Of a stretch of DNA of 64,000 nt, positions 41,745 through 50,915 are shown one piece after another. The stretch's first letter is position 1, and each line of letters opens with the position of its first letter. Source of the stretch: CAVOKN01 sp963696505 (GTDB lineage Bacteria; Pseudomonadota; Gammaproteobacteria; Burkholderiales; Rhodocyclaceae); NCBI GenBank assembly GCA_963696505.1, contig CAVOKN010000007.1, positions 372,001 through 436,000 of the forward strand. Direction: 5' to 3'. A model generated the notes under the pieces. That model was not told the DNA's origin, ran no database searches, and worked only from the letters and a program-made list of their open reading frames with translations. The translations under genes were made by a program, and so were the position numbers.

Positions 41745-43379
41745 ATGAGCATCCTCACCGTACCCACCAAGCCCTTCGCAGACCAGCGTCCGGGCACTTC
41801 CGGCCTGCGCAAGAAGGTCGACGTCTTCCGCCAGCCCGGCTACCTGGAGAACTTCGTCCAGTGCGTTTTCGACTCGCTGGAGGGCTATGCCGGAACCACG
41901 CTGGCGGTGGGCGGCGACGGCCGCTATTACAACGACCGGGCGATCCAGATCATCCTGCGCATGGCGGCGGCCAACGGCTTCGGCCGGGTGCTGGTGGGCC
42001 GCGACGGCATCCTGTCCACGCCCGCGATGAGTTGCGTGATCCGCAAGCACCGCGCCTTCGGCGGCCTGATCCTGTCGGCGAGCCACAATCCCGGCGGGCC
42101 GGACGGTGACTTCGGCATCAAGTACAACATCGGCAACGGCGGACCGGCGCCGGAGAAGATCACCGAGGCGATCTACGAGCGCACGCTGAAAGTCAGTTCC
42201 TACAGAACGGTGGACGCGCCGGAGGTGGACCTTTCCCGCCTCGGCCGCAGCACGGTGGCCGGCATGCAGGTCGAGGTGATCGACCCGGTGGCCGACTATG
42301 CCGAGCTGATGCAGCACCTGTTCGACTTCAACCGCATCCGCGCCATGTTCCACTCGGGCGCCTTCCGCATGCGCTTCGACGCCATGCACGCGGTGACCGG
42401 TCCCTATGCGCGTACCATTCTCGAAGACATGCTCGAAGCCCCCGCCGGTACCGCGATCAACGCCGTGCCGTTGGCGGATTTCGGCGCCGGCCATCCCGAT
42501 CCCAACCCGGTCTATGCCAAGGAGCTGATGGACGAGATGTTCGGCGCGAAGGCGCCGGACTTCGGCGCCGCGAGCGACGGCGACGGCGATCGCAACATGA
42601 TCGTCGGCCGCCGCTTCGTCGTCACCCCCAGCGACAGCCTCGCCGTGCTCGCCGCCAACGCCCACCTTGTCCCGGGCTATGCCCAGGGCATCGCTGGCGT
42701 GGCGCGTTCGATGCCTACCAGCGGTGCCGCCGACCGCGTCGCCGATGCCCTGGGCGTGGCCTGCTACGAGACGCCCACCGGCTGGAAGTTCTTCGGCAAC
42801 CTGCTCGACGCCGGCAAGGTCACGCTGTGCGGCGAGGAGAGCTACGGCACCGGCTCGGACCACGTGCGCGAGAAGGACGGCCTATGGGCGGTCCTGTTCT
42901 GGCTCAACCTGCTGGCGGTGCGCGGCGAATCGGTGGAGGCGATCCTGCGCAGCCACTGGCGCCGCTTCGGCCGCCACTACTACTCGCGCCACGATTACGA
43001 CGGCATCGACAGCACCGCCGCCCAGGGGTTGATCGAACATCTGCGGGCTTCGCTGGCATCGCTGCCGGGGCGCAGCCTGGGCGATCTGCGCATCGAGAGC
43101 GCCGACGACTTCGCGTACACCGACCCGATCGACGGCTCGGTCAGCACCAGGCAGGGGGTGCGCATCGGCTTTGCCGGCGGATCGCGCATCGTCTTCCGCC
43201 TTTCCGGCACCGGCACCGAGGGCGCGACGCTGCGCGTCTATCTGGAGCGCTACGAGCCGGACCCAGCCCGCCACGACATCGATCCCCAGTCGGCCCTGGC
43301 CGACCTGATCGCTGCCGCCGACGAACTGGCGGAAATCCGCGCGCGCACCGGCCGCCAGGCGCCGGACGTCGTGACCTGA
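41745..43379 (+). CDS. pgm: Phosphoglucomutase, alpha-D-glucose specific
   Basis: A 544-residue enzyme interconverting glucose-1- and glucose-6-phosphate. The phosphoserine loop LILSASHNPGGPDGDFG lies near residue 110, the metal loop SDGDGDRNMI near 277, the sugar loop CGEESYGTGSDH near 365 and phosphate-binding FRLSGTGTEGATLR near the C-terminus. The protein is the eukaryote-like/alpha-PGM type, 540-560 residues in the family. It lies 13 bp ahead of glgC, so the two are cotranscribed and feed each other. Confidence 0.95.
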   Translation: MSILTVPTKPFADQRPGTSGLRKKVDVFRQPGYLENFVQCVFDSLEGYAGTTLAVGGDGRYYNDRAIQIILRMAAANGFGRVLVGRDGILSTPAMSCVIRKHRAFGGLILSASHNPGGPDGDFGIKYNIGNGGPAPEKITEAIYERTLKVSSYRTVDAPEVDLSRLGRSTVAGMQVEVIDPVADYAELMQHLFDFNRIRAMFHSGAFRMRFDAMHAVTGPYARTILEDMLEAPAGTAINAVPLADFGAGHPDPNPVYAKELMDEMFGAKAPDFGAASDGDGDRNMIVGRRFVVTPSDSLAVLAANAHLVPGYAQGIAGVARSMPTSGAADRVADALGVACYETPTGWKFFGNLLDAGKVTLCGEESYGTGSDHVREKDGLWAVLFWLNLLAVRGESVEAILRSHWRRFGRHYYSRHDYDGIDSTAAQGLIEHLRASLASLPGRSLGDLRIESADDFAYTDPIDGSVSTRQGVRIGFAGGSRIVFRLSGTGTEGATLRVYLERYEPDPARHDIDPQSALADLIAAADELAEIRARTGRQAPDVVT

Positions 43380-43392
43380 TGGAGCCATCGCG

Positions 43393-44655
43393 ATGAAACC
43401 CCAGATCCTCGCGCGACAGCAGCTCACCCGCCGCGCCGTCGCCCTCGTCCTCGCGGGCGGGCGCGGCAGTCGCCTCAAGCAGCTCACCGATCGGCGTGCC
43501 AAGCCGGCGGTGTATTTCGGCGGCAAGTTCCGAATCGTCGATTTCGCGCTGTCGAACTGTTTCAACTCGGGCATCCGCCGCATCGGCGTGGTGACCCAGT
43601 ACAAGTCCCACAGCCTGCTGCGCCACATCCAGCACGGCTGGGGTTTTCTCAAGTCGGAAATGAACGAGTTCGTCAACCTGCTGCCGGCGCAGCAGCGCTT
43701 GGATGAGGAGTCGTGGTACCGCGGCACCGCGGATGCAATCTTCCAGAACCTCGACATCATCGAGGCCAACGATCCCGATTACATCGTCGTGCTGGCGGGC
43801 GATCACATCTACAAGATGGATTACTCGCACATGCTCGCCTATCACGTCGAGAAGGGGGCCGACTGCACCGTGGCCTGCATCGAGGTGCCGCTGGCCGAAG
43901 CCCGCGCCTTTGGCGTGATGGCGGTGAGCGATGACGGGCGCATCACCGATTTCATCGAGAAGCCTTTGCTGCCGCCGGCCATGCCGGGCAAGCCGGACAA
44001 GGCGCTGGCCAGCATGGGCGTCTACGTGTTCAACGCCCGCTTCCTCTACGAGGAGCTGCAACGCGACCTTGCGGACCCGAGCTCCAGCCACGACTTCGGC
44101 AGGGACGTCATCCCCCGCGCGGTCAGCCTCGGACGGGCGGTGGCCCAGCCCTTCGGCGAGAGCTGCGTCATGAGCGGCAGCGAGAAGGAACCCTACTGGC
44201 GCGACGTCGGCACCATCGACGCCTACTGGGAGGCCAACATCGACCTCACCGGCACCGAACCGGCGCTCAACCTCTACGATCGCAACTGGCCGATCTGGAC
44301 CTACCAGCTCCAGTTGCCGCCGGCCAAGTTCGTGCTGAACGAGGAAGGCCGCCGCGGCGGTGCGGTGCAGTCGATGGTATCCGGCGGCTGCATCATCTCG
44401 GGCACCACCATCGTCGATTCCCTGCTCTTCTCCGGCTGCCACATCCATTCCTGGTGCACGGTCGAGGGCGCGGTGCTGCTGCCGGATGTGGAAGTGAAGC
44501 CGCGGGCTCGCCTGACCAAGGTGGTCGTGGACCGCGGCTGCACCATCCCCTCGGGAATGGTGGTCGGCGAGGATCCGGAAGAGGACGCGCGCCGCTTCCA
44601 CCGCTCAGAAGGCGGCGTCACGCTGATCACGCGGGAGATGCTGGCGAAGCTGTGA
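43393..44655 (+). CDS. glgC: Glucose-1-phosphate adenylyltransferase
   Basis: A 420-residue ADP-glucose pyrophosphorylase, first committed step of glycogen synthesis. The N-terminal nucleotide loop ALVLAGGRGSRLKQLTDRRA, KPAVYFGGKFRIVDFALSN (substrate and activator Lys), WYRGTADAIFQNLDII and the beta-helix C-terminal domain (SGCIISGTTIVDSLLF-like) are all present. GGAG precedes the ATG. It is cotranscribed with pgm. A downstream pair of GTAGGGTGGAA repeats (44673 and 44690 region) follows the stop. No glgA or glgB lies in the window. Confidence 0.95.
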   Translation: MKPQILARQQLTRRAVALVLAGGRGSRLKQLTDRRAKPAVYFGGKFRIVDFALSNCFNSGIRRIGVVTQYKSHSLLRHIQHGWGFLKSEMNEFVNLLPAQQRLDEESWYRGTADAIFQNLDIIEANDPDYIVVLAGDHIYKMDYSHMLAYHVEKGADCTVACIEVPLAEARAFGVMAVSDDGRITDFIEKPLLPPAMPGKPDKALASMGVYVFNARFLYEELQRDLADPSSSHDFGRDVIPRAVSLGRAVAQPFGESCVMSGSEKEPYWRDVGTIDAYWEANIDLTGTEPALNLYDRNWPIWTYQLQLPPAKFVLNEEGRRGGAVQSMVSGGCIISGTTIVDSLLFSGCHIHSWCTVEGAVLLPDVEVKPRARLTKVVVDRGCTIPSGMVVGEDPEEDARRFHRSEGGVTLITREMLAKL

Positions 44656-44705
44656 GGCTGCCGCAGGGTGCCGTAGGGTGGAAGAGTGACGTAGGGTGGA
44701 AAGGC

Positions 44706-45023
44706 CTACCCGACCGTAAGCCCGGCCACATCCACCCTTACCGCCGGCCGATCCAGCATCAGCGCGACACAACGGGCGTACTGCCGCGCCCAGTCGCCAT
44801 TCTGGGCGAAGCGCTTCTCGCCTGCGTACTTGGCCACGCCGAGGATGCGGTCGAGCAGCAGCAGCTTGCCTACGGGGTTGAACGGCTGGCAGTCCAGTTC
44901 GACCCATTCGTCATCGAGCCAGAGTTCCGCCCGGTCCCGCGTCAGACCGATCAGATCGCTATCGAGCACGTGGATCTCATATTCCTTGCCGCGGCCGAAG
45001 GCGACCGTCACCTGGTATGCCAT
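44706..45023 (-). CDS. Conserved hypothetical protein of 105 residues
   Basis: The ATG at 45023 has a strong GGAGGAGA site. The protein reads as a compact soluble domain: MAYQVTVAFGRGKEYEIHVL, then LIGLTRDRAELWLDDEWVEL and LLLLDRILGVAKYAG. I do not recognise a family name or catalytic motif. It faces glgC tail to tail. The IS605 element begins about 70 bp upstream of its start and may have replaced its original upstream region. Confidence 0.6.
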   Translation of the reverse strand: MAYQVTVAFGRGKEYEIHVLDSDLIGLTRDRAELWLDDEWVELDCQPFNPVGKLLLLDRILGVAKYAGEKRFAQNGDWARQYARCVALMLDRPAVRVDVAGLTVG

Positions 45024-45094
45024 GGATCTCTCCTCCGGTGAGCCTGCTGCAATGGGTTTCGAGGGCGCCCCCGGCGCTCTGCTCGGGGCGAATT

Positions 45095-45250
45095 TTGACA
45101 TCCTCCCCGGGCTGAAGGCCGGAGATTCCTACGGCGCTCAGGCGCGGCATTGAGTCGCCCCTGAGTCGCTTCGGTGGGTTCCTGCTGCTGGCGGTCTTAC
45201 TGCACCGCTCACTTCACAGGCTAGCCGGGCGTGTCCCGCCCTTAACACAT
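45095..45250 (-). ncRNA. Predicted omega (right-end) RNA of TnpB
   Basis: TnpB proteins use an RNA transcribed from the 3' end of their gene through the element's right end, with the flanking sequence as guide. Here the tnpB 3' end and the fold at 45095-45137 supply the scaffold. The first 20 bases outside the element (45075-45094, minus-strand reading) would be the guide. Position is inferred from family knowledge; the 5' limit is arbitrary. Confidence 0.35.
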
Positions 45251-46358
45251 TGATCGCGCCGACCCTATCGGCGTTTTCCTCGAAACCGCATGCCACACAC
45301 GCGAACCGCGCTTGCGTCTGCCGGTTGTCCGACGACACGCGGGCGCAATACGGACAGGTGCGGCTCGTGTTCTGCGGCGCCACCGCTATGAGATGGCCCC
45401 CTCGCCAGGCCAGCTTGTAGTCCAGTTGGCGGCGGAACTCGAACCAGCCTTGATCGAGGATGGACTTGTTCAGGCCGGACTTGGCCCGAACCTTGCTGCC
45501 CGGCTGCTCGGGGGTGCCCGCTGCTGAGCTGGACAGGTTGCGTACCTGCAAGTCCTCGATACACACCATCGCGTGGTTTTGGCTGATCGTGGTCGTGGTC
45601 TTGTGCAGGGAGTCGCGGCGGGCGTTGCCGATACGGGAATGAATGCGCTGGACGCGGGCTTTCGCCTTCTTCCAGTTGTTGCTGAACTTCGTCTTGCGGC
45701 TCATCGCCCGCTGCGCTTTGCGCAAGGCCGCTTCGTGCCGTTTGAAGCTGTTGAGGGGAGCGTAGAACGTGCCGTCCGACAGGGTGGCAAAGCGGGCAAT
45801 CCCCATATCGATACCGACTGCGCTGCCGCTCGCAAGCGCTTGCTCGACCTCGCGCTCGGTCTGGATGGACACATACCACTTGCCGCACGACTGACTCACG
45901 GTAACGTTCTTCAGCGCACCGAGCGCATCGCGGCTGTTGCGGTAACGCAGCCAGCCGAGCTTGGGCAGGAAGATGCGGCTGTTGAGCTGATCGAGCTTGA
46001 TCTGCTTCGGGTCGGGGTAGCGAAAGCTGTCGTGCCGGCCCTTCTTCTTGAAGCGCGGAAACTCGGCCCGCTTGGCGAAGAAATTGGCGTAGGCCCGCTC
46101 CAAATCCTTGAGCGTCTGTTGCAGCGGGTGAACCGGCGCATCGGCCAGCCATGCCGTGTCTGCGCCGTTGCGCCACTCGGTGAGCCGCTTGCACAGCGCG
46201 GCATAGCCGAGCTTGTTCTCGCCTTGTTCGTAGCGCGCCTTCTGCAACGCCAGCGCCTTGTTGAACACGAACCGGCAGGCGCCGGCGAAGCGGCGCATGT
46301 GGCGCTGCTGCGCACCGTCCGGCATCAGTTCGTACTTGAAGGCTTGAAGTCTTTGCAT
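45138..46358 (-). CDS. tnpB: TnpB-family RNA-guided nuclease
   Basis: A 406-residue TnpB. The N-terminal OrfB helix-turn-helix part (LQAFKYELMPDGAQQRHMRR) leads to the RuvC-like core: Asp in VGIDMGIARFATLSDG, Glu in VCIEDLQVRNL and Asp in ENADRVGAINVLRAGH. A zinc ribbon lies between (CPYCARVSSDNRQ...FACVACG). All three catalytic acids and four Cys are kept, so it should be able to cut DNA. The ATG at 46358 is chosen as the conserved family start. Its tnpA neighbour is damaged, so the element probably no longer moves on its own. Confidence 0.9.
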   Translation of the reverse strand: MQRLQAFKYELMPDGAQQRHMRRFAGACRFVFNKALALQKARYEQGENKLGYAALCKRLTEWRNGADTAWLADAPVHPLQQTLKDLERAYANFFAKRAEFPRFKKKGRHDSFRYPDPKQIKLDQLNSRIFLPKLGWLRYRNSRDALGALKNVTVSQSCGKWYVSIQTEREVEQALASGSAVGIDMGIARFATLSDGTFYAPLNSFKRHEAALRKAQRAMSRKTKFSNNWKKAKARVQRIHSRIGNARRDSLHKTTTTISQNHAMVCIEDLQVRNLSSSAAGTPEQPGSKVRAKSGLNKSILDQGWFEFRRQLDYKLAWRGGHLIAVAPQNTSRTCPYCARVSSDNRQTQARFACVACGFEENADRVGAINVLRAGHARLACEVSGAVRPPAAGTHRSDSGATQCRA

Positions 46359-46380
46359 CGCCCAATCATACTTTTGGTTT

Positions 46381-46656
46381 ATGCACGATGATAACGATAT
46401 TCGACATGGACGGCACTGCGTTTTCAAGATGCACGTCCATCTGTTGGTCGAGTACCCGCCCAAGCTCGCCGTCTCGAATCTGGTGAACAGCCTCAAGGGC
46501 GTGTCCAGCCGCCTGCTGCGCAAAGAGCGCCCGGACATCCAGAAACGCTACTGGAAGGGCGTGCTGTGGTCGCCGTCCTATTTCGCCTCCTCGTGTGGCG
46601 CAGCGCCCATCGGCATCGTGCGCCAGTACATCGAGCAGCAGCATAGGCCACACTGA
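46381..46656 (+). pseudogene. tnpA: IS200/IS605 Y1 transposase TnpA with internal deletion
   Basis: A 91-residue frame where the family has about 135-145. It begins MHDDNDIRHGRHCVFKMHVH, then jumps directly to LLVEYPPKLAVSNLVNSLKG. In intact relatives the early MHVHLVF and the later DHVHLLV motif (the HUH pair) are some 50 residues apart; here a single HVHL remains, as if recombination between the two similar coding motifs removed what lay between. The catalytic Tyr is kept in IVRQYIEQQ. The core beta-strands are missing, so activity is unlikely. The frame itself is unbroken. Confidence 0.75.
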
Positions 46657-47026
46657 AAACCAACGCCAAGGGCGCCTACGGCCTCCACGCTATCCTTCCC
46701 CGCCCTGAACGGCGGGGCTTGCCGCGCACCGGGTCAGGCCATCGGACCCTTGCGGCAAGGGCGGGGCGAACGCACCAATGCCGTCGATCAGCCGTCTGAC
46801 GGGATCGGTCAATGCACCGGTGCGGAGCAGAAAACCCGCGAATGCACCGGGAGCGTGCGATATTGCGTTGCGACAGCGGCGGTTTTGTCAGAAAAATCCG
46901 TACATTGCCACGGCGCGGTCGGCGGCATGTATATTGCAACGCACAACCCTCCGGGAGGTCACGTTTCCCGCCGGTAGCGACCGTCCCCAACATTGCAAAT
47001 CGTCGATTGTTCCTAGGAGAATCGAA

Positions 47027-47299
47027 ATGGAAGGCGTGGTGGAAAGGAATCTGCGCGAACTGCTCAAGACCAGGGCCCCGCACCTCTATGAGAATCTGTC
47101 GCAGAGCGGTGAGCTTGAACACTTCATCTACTACAAGGCTGCCGCCATTTCCAACGAAGTGACCCACCAGCGCTACCGCGAGCAGTGGGACTTCCTGCCC
47201 CATCTCGAACTCGTGCATCGCCTCAAGGTGGCGCGCAGCGCGGCTACGGATGCCGTGCTCAGCGATCTGCTGGCGCAGGAAACCGCTGCCGCGCATTAG
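47027..47299 (+). CDS. Small conserved-looking protein, unknown function
   Basis: A 90-residue helical protein (MEGVVERNLRELLKTRAPHL, then ENLSQSGELEHFIYYKAAAI) with a good ribosome site (AGGAGA 6 bp before the ATG). The upstream 300 bp include AT-rich tracts and TATATT (about 46929-46934), a possible -10. No named family. The charged, helix-rich makeup fits a soluble small regulator or chaperone-like protein, but nothing in the context indicates function. Confidence 0.55.
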   Translation: MEGVVERNLRELLKTRAPHLYENLSQSGELEHFIYYKAAAISNEVTHQRYREQWDFLPHLELVHRLKVARSAATDAVLSDLLAQETAAAH

Positions 47300-47707
47300 G
47301 CAGCGCGCCAGGGGGTTCGCCGGCGCTGCGCTCCCTGCCCCGCCGGCCGCTCCAACCTTTCGACTCGGGCCGGCTTGGCGCGGCGGCGTGGCCCCCGACC
47401 CGACTTGCATCGGTTTCGAGGCGGCAACCTCTCGTGCCAAGGTCGACATCAATGACCGATTCCGGGTCCAAGAAAGGAAAGGCGTTAGCGAACGTTGACG
47501 GCCATCGGGTCGAGGATCAAGATCGCAGGGCTTTGACTGAACTGATGCGGCGATCGACGTCCACCATTCAGTCTTGGCTGACCTCTCGGGCCAATTGAGC
47601 GCCCGCCGTCCGGGGGGCGACTCTTTGCGGCGCATGCGACGAGTGCCGGTTGCATGGGAACGAGGGATCGTTCCCTGTTTTCAACAATGCAATCGGGAGA
47701 TCGAATC
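47300..47707. other. Intergenic region upstream of the carbonic anhydrase
   Basis: About 400 bp. A 48-residue frame at 47452-47598 (MTDSGSKKGKALANVDGHRV) has only AAGG at a long distance and no family; I do not call it. The part near 47640-47700 should hold the carbonic anhydrase promoter, but no strong box pair stands out. Confidence 0.4.
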
Positions 47708-48547
47708 ATGAGGATGAGTCTTCGGGCGTTCGCTCTGGCGTTCGCTTTGTCCGTCGCGCCCATGTCGGCATCGGCGCAGGTCGAATGGAACCACAATCCG
47801 GTGTCCGATATCGGGCCGACTTTCTGGGGCTCGCTGTCGTTCCCCTTCGCCACCTGCGGATCGCACTTCGATCCGGTTCTCCAGGCAGAGCAGGCAGATT
47901 TCGTCGAAGTCGGCAAGAAGCAGACGCCGGTGAATATCGTTCCCGCCACGACCATCGCGGCGCTGCTGCCGCCCCTGCTGTTCAGCTATGGCAACACTCC
48001 CTTCGTAGTCGAGAACACCGGCCATGTGGTCGAGGTTCCCTATGCCGCGGGAAGCTCGGTCCTGATCGGGCTGGATCGCTACGATCTGCTGCAGTTCCAC
48101 TTCCACGCCCCGAGCGAGCACACGGTCAATGGCGCCAACGCCGCCATCGAGATGCACCTGGTGCACCGCGACGTGCTGGGGAATTTGGCGGTAATCGGGG
48201 TCCCCGTGCAGGTCGGCACACCCCGTAACCGGTTGCTGGAAGACATCATCGCCACGGCGCCCCTGGCCGAAGGGGAGGCAAGCCTGCCGGCTCGAACGAT
48301 CAGCGCTCGCAGTCTTCTGCCCGCATCCACCAGCTACTACACCTACACGGGGTCGCTCACTACACCCCCCTGCACCGAAGGCGTGCGCTGGATCGTGCTG
48401 AAGAACCCCGTGCTCGTGTCGCAGGCAAGCGTGAACCGTCTACACCAGATAATCAGCCTGTTCCCGGGCTACGAGGGTTATGCCAACAACAATCGCCCGG
48501 TGCGGCCACTCAACGGCCGCAACATCCTGAATCAGATCCTGCGCTGA
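47708..48547 (+). CDS. Periplasmic alpha-carbonic anhydrase
   Basis: A 279-residue protein with a signal peptide (MRMSLRAFALAFALSVAPMS, cut near ASA-Q). Zinc-binding His residues lie in LLQFHFHAPSEHTVNG and AIEMHLVHRD. YTYTGSLTTPPCTEGVRWIV is the alpha-class signature. GGGAGATCGAATC precedes the ATG. It hydrates CO2 in the periplasm to supply bicarbonate or balance pH. It stands alone with its own leader. Length is near the usual 240-280. Confidence 0.9.
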   Translation: MRMSLRAFALAFALSVAPMSASAQVEWNHNPVSDIGPTFWGSLSFPFATCGSHFDPVLQAEQADFVEVGKKQTPVNIVPATTIAALLPPLLFSYGNTPFVVENTGHVVEVPYAAGSSVLIGLDRYDLLQFHFHAPSEHTVNGANAAIEMHLVHRDVLGNLAVIGVPVQVGTPRNRLLEDIIATAPLAEGEASLPARTISARSLLPASTSYYTYTGSLTTPPCTEGVRWIVLKNPVLVSQASVNRLHQIISLFPGYEGYANNNRPVRPLNGRNILNQILR

Positions 48548-48579
48548 CGCGCTGGGGACGCGCCGCGATGGGCGGCGCG

Positions 48580-49818
48580 TCAGTCCAGCATGTGCGACAC
48601 CATGCCGTCGGCAAGTTTGGGCTCGAACCAGGTTGACTTGGGCGGCATGATTTCGTGGGCGTCGGCCACCGCCATCAGGTCGTCGAGCGTCGTCGGATAG
48701 AGGGCGAGGGCGGCTGCCATTTCCCCCGAGTCAACGCGCTTCTCCAGTTCGGTCAGTCCCCGTATGCCGCCGACGAAGTCGATGCGCTTGTCGCGGCGCA
48801 GGTCGGTGATGCCCAGCACCGGCGCCAGCAGCCAGTCGGTGAGCAGGCTGACGTCGAGGCGCTGCACCGGGTCTGACGGCACCCTTTCGGGCCGGATCGT
48901 CAGCCGGTGCCATTGCCCCTTCAGGTAGAGCCCGTACTCGCCGTGGCGGCTTGGCCTCACTTGCGACCCTGAGGCTTCCAGCGCGAAGTCCTGAGCAATG
49001 CGTACGAGGAACTGCTCCCGGCTCATGCCACTGAGATCGGCCACCACCCGGTTGTAGTCGAGGATGCGCAGTTCGTGGTGGGGAAAGATCACGCTCAGGA
49101 AGGCGTTGCAGCTTTGCGAGCCCTCGTGTTGCAGGTTGGCGGCGCGGCGCGCGGCGGCAACGCGCGAGGCGGCGGCGGAGCGGTGGTGGCCGTCGGCGAT
49201 GTAGAGCGCCGGTAGCGCCTCGAACAGTTCAGTGAGCTGCGCCTGGACCCGCGGATCGCGGATCGCCCACAGCGTGTGGTGCACGCCGTCGTCGGCGACA
49301 GCATCGGCATCCGGCGCTCCTTGCGCCGCCTCGGCGAGCAGGGCGTCGATGCGCGGTTGCGCCGGGTAGGCGAGCAGCACCGGGCCAGTCTGGGCGTTCA
49401 GCGCCTCGATCTGGCGCACCCGGTCGTCCTCCTTGTCGGGGCGCGTCAGCTCGTGGCGGCGGATGCGGTTGGCATCGTAGGCGGCGATCGAGGCGGCTGC
49501 CACGAGGCCGGTCTGCACGTGGCTTCCCATGACGATGCGGTAGGCGTAGTAGCAGGGCGCGGCGTCCCGCACCAGCGCACCCGACTCCAGCATGGCGCGC
49601 AGATTGCTCGCCGCCCTGGCATAGACCGCGGCCGAATAGGGGTCGGTGCCGGGGGGCAGGTCGATCTCGGGCTTGGAGATGTGCAGGAAGCTCCAGGGCT
49701 TGCCTGCGGCGCGCACCCGCGCCTCGTCGCTGCTGAGCACGTCGTAGGGCGGGGCGATGATCTCGGCGGCGCGGCCCGGCGCGGGGCGCAGGCCGGCGAA
49801 GGGGCGGATGAGGGACAT
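48580..49818 (-). CDS. DUF1015-family protein
   Basis: A 412-residue protein with the family start MSLIRPFAGLRPAPGRAAEI and IIAPPYDVLSSDEAR, then ALYIADGHHRSAAASRVAAA and LDVSLLTDWLLAPVLGI. The GHHR motif suggests a nucleotide- or phosphate-handling site, but the function is not established. The ATG at 49818 is the conserved start. It is the third gene of the mfd-aroG-DUF1015 run, 23 bp after aroG, so it may share translation demand with aromatic amino-acid supply. Confidence 0.82.
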   Translation of the reverse strand: MSLIRPFAGLRPAPGRAAEIIAPPYDVLSSDEARVRAAGKPWSFLHISKPEIDLPPGTDPYSAAVYARAASNLRAMLESGALVRDAAPCYYAYRIVMGSHVQTGLVAAASIAAYDANRIRRHELTRPDKEDDRVRQIEALNAQTGPVLLAYPAQPRIDALLAEAAQGAPDADAVADDGVHHTLWAIRDPRVQAQLTELFEALPALYIADGHHRSAAASRVAAARRAANLQHEGSQSCNAFLSVIFPHHELRILDYNRVVADLSGMSREQFLVRIAQDFALEASGSQVRPSRHGEYGLYLKGQWHRLTIRPERVPSDPVQRLDVSLLTDWLLAPVLGITDLRRDKRIDFVGGIRGLTELEKRVDSGEMAAALALYPTTLDDLMAVADAHEIMPPKSTWFEPKLADGMVSHMLD

Positions 49819-49841
49819 GTTCGCTCCGTCGTTCTCGAAAG

Positions 49842-50915
49842 TCAGCCTCTGCGGGACGGCAACACGCCGCGCAGGATTTCGTGCGCCTTGCGGATCATGG
49901 CGTCGGTGGTCGGCCAGTCGATGCAGGGATCGGTGACCGAGCAGCCGTAGCGCAGCTTCGAGAGGTCGTCGGGAATGGGCTGGTTGCCGGCCTCGATGAA
50001 GCTCTCCACCATCAGCCCGACGATCGAGCGATTGCCCTCGCGCACCTGGTGCACGCAGTCGCTCAACACCAGCGGCTGGAGCGCCGGATCCTTGTAGGAG
50101 TTGGCGTGGGAGCAGTCGATGACGATGGACTGGGGCAGCCCGGCCTTGGCCAACGCCTTCTCCACCAGCGAAACGCTCACCGTGTCGTAGTTCGGCCGCC
50201 CGCCGCCGCCCCGCAGCACGATGTGGCCATAGGCGTTGCCGCGGGTGCGCACGATGGCGGTGTCGCCGCGCGGATTGATGCCGAGAAAGGCGTGGGGCTG
50301 GGCCGCGGACTTGATGGCGTTGATCGCCACGTCCACATCGCCGTCGGTGCCGTTCTTGAAACCCACGGGCGTAGAGAGTCCGGACGCCATCTCGCGGTGC
50401 GTCTGCGATTCGGAGGTGCGGGCGCCGATGGCGTACCAGGAGATCAGCTCGCCCAGGTACTGGGGCGCGATCGGGTCCAGCGCCTCGGTGGCGGCGGGCA
50501 GCCCCAGTTCGTTCACCCGCATCAGGAACTCGCGCGCCCGCAGCATGCCCTCCTCGATGTGGAAGGAGTCGTCCATGTAGGGGTCGTTGATGTAGCCCTT
50601 CCAGCCGGTCACGGTGCGCGGCTTTTCGAAATACACTCGCATCACCAGGCACATGGTGTCCGCCACCTCGTCGGCCAGCGCCTTCAGCCGCTTGGCGTAG
50701 TCGCAGCCCGCTACCGGATCGTGGATCGAGCAGGGGCCGATGACGACGAACAGGCGCGGATCCTCCCGGTCGAGGATGCGGCGCAACTGCTCGCGCCCGC
50801 GCAGGACCGTCGCGGCGGCGGCATCGGAGAGCGGAACCCGCTCCTTGATCTCGTCCGGCGAGGGCATGCGGTCGAAGGCGGCGACATTGAGGTTTTCGGT
50901 CTGCGGTGCGGTCAT
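49842..50915 (-). CDS. aroG: DAHP synthase, class I (AroF/G/H type)
   Basis: A 357-residue enzyme joining phosphoenolpyruvate and erythrose-4-phosphate, first step of the shikimate pathway. VVIGPCSIHDPVAGCDYAKR, RVYFEKPRTVTGWKGYINDP, GARTSESQTHREMASGLSTP, and the metal-site stretches VIDCSHANSYKD and GLMVESFIEAGNQ are all present. The ATG overlaps the mfd stop (ATGA). Product flows to chorismate, which the chorismatase at 36.7 kb would consume. The feedback-inhibition type (Phe, Tyr or Trp) cannot be assigned by eye. Confidence 0.93.
   Translation of the reverse strand: MTAPQTENLNVAAFDRMPSPDEIKERVPLSDAAAATVLRGREQLRRILDREDPRLFVVIGPCSIHDPVAGCDYAKRLKALADEVADTMCLVMRVYFEKPRTVTGWKGYINDPYMDDSFHIEEGMLRAREFLMRVNELGLPAATEALDPIAPQYLGELISWYAIGARTSESQTHREMASGLSTPVGFKNGTDGDVDVAINAIKSAAQPHAFLGINPRGDTAIVRTRGNAYGHIVLRGGGGRPNYDTVSVSLVEKALAKAGLPQSIVIDCSHANSYKDPALQPLVLSDCVHQVREGNRSIVGLMVESFIEAGNQPIPDDLSKLRYGCSVTDPCIDWPTTDAMIRKAHEILRGVLPSRRG

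Larger units (their letters stand above)
45095..46730. mobile_element. IS605-type element, tnpB intact and tnpA internally deleted
   Basis: Divergent tnpA (plus) and tnpB (minus) are separated by 22 bp, as in IS605. The right-end side has TTGACATCCTCCCCGGGCTG (45095-45114), whose complement matches the common subterminal fold ending GAGGATGTCAA. The other end has a hairpin CCCCGCC-CTGAAC-GGCGGGG (46698-46717), typical of such elements. No inverted terminal repeats or target duplication are expected in this family. Outer limits are estimated; the 46730 end is uncertain by tens of bases. Confidence 0.8.

Noticed and set aside
48580..50652. A single protein joining aroG-frame sequence and DUF1015
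   Set aside because: The two real proteins have their own conserved starts; the upstream extension is an out-of-frame reading of aroG.
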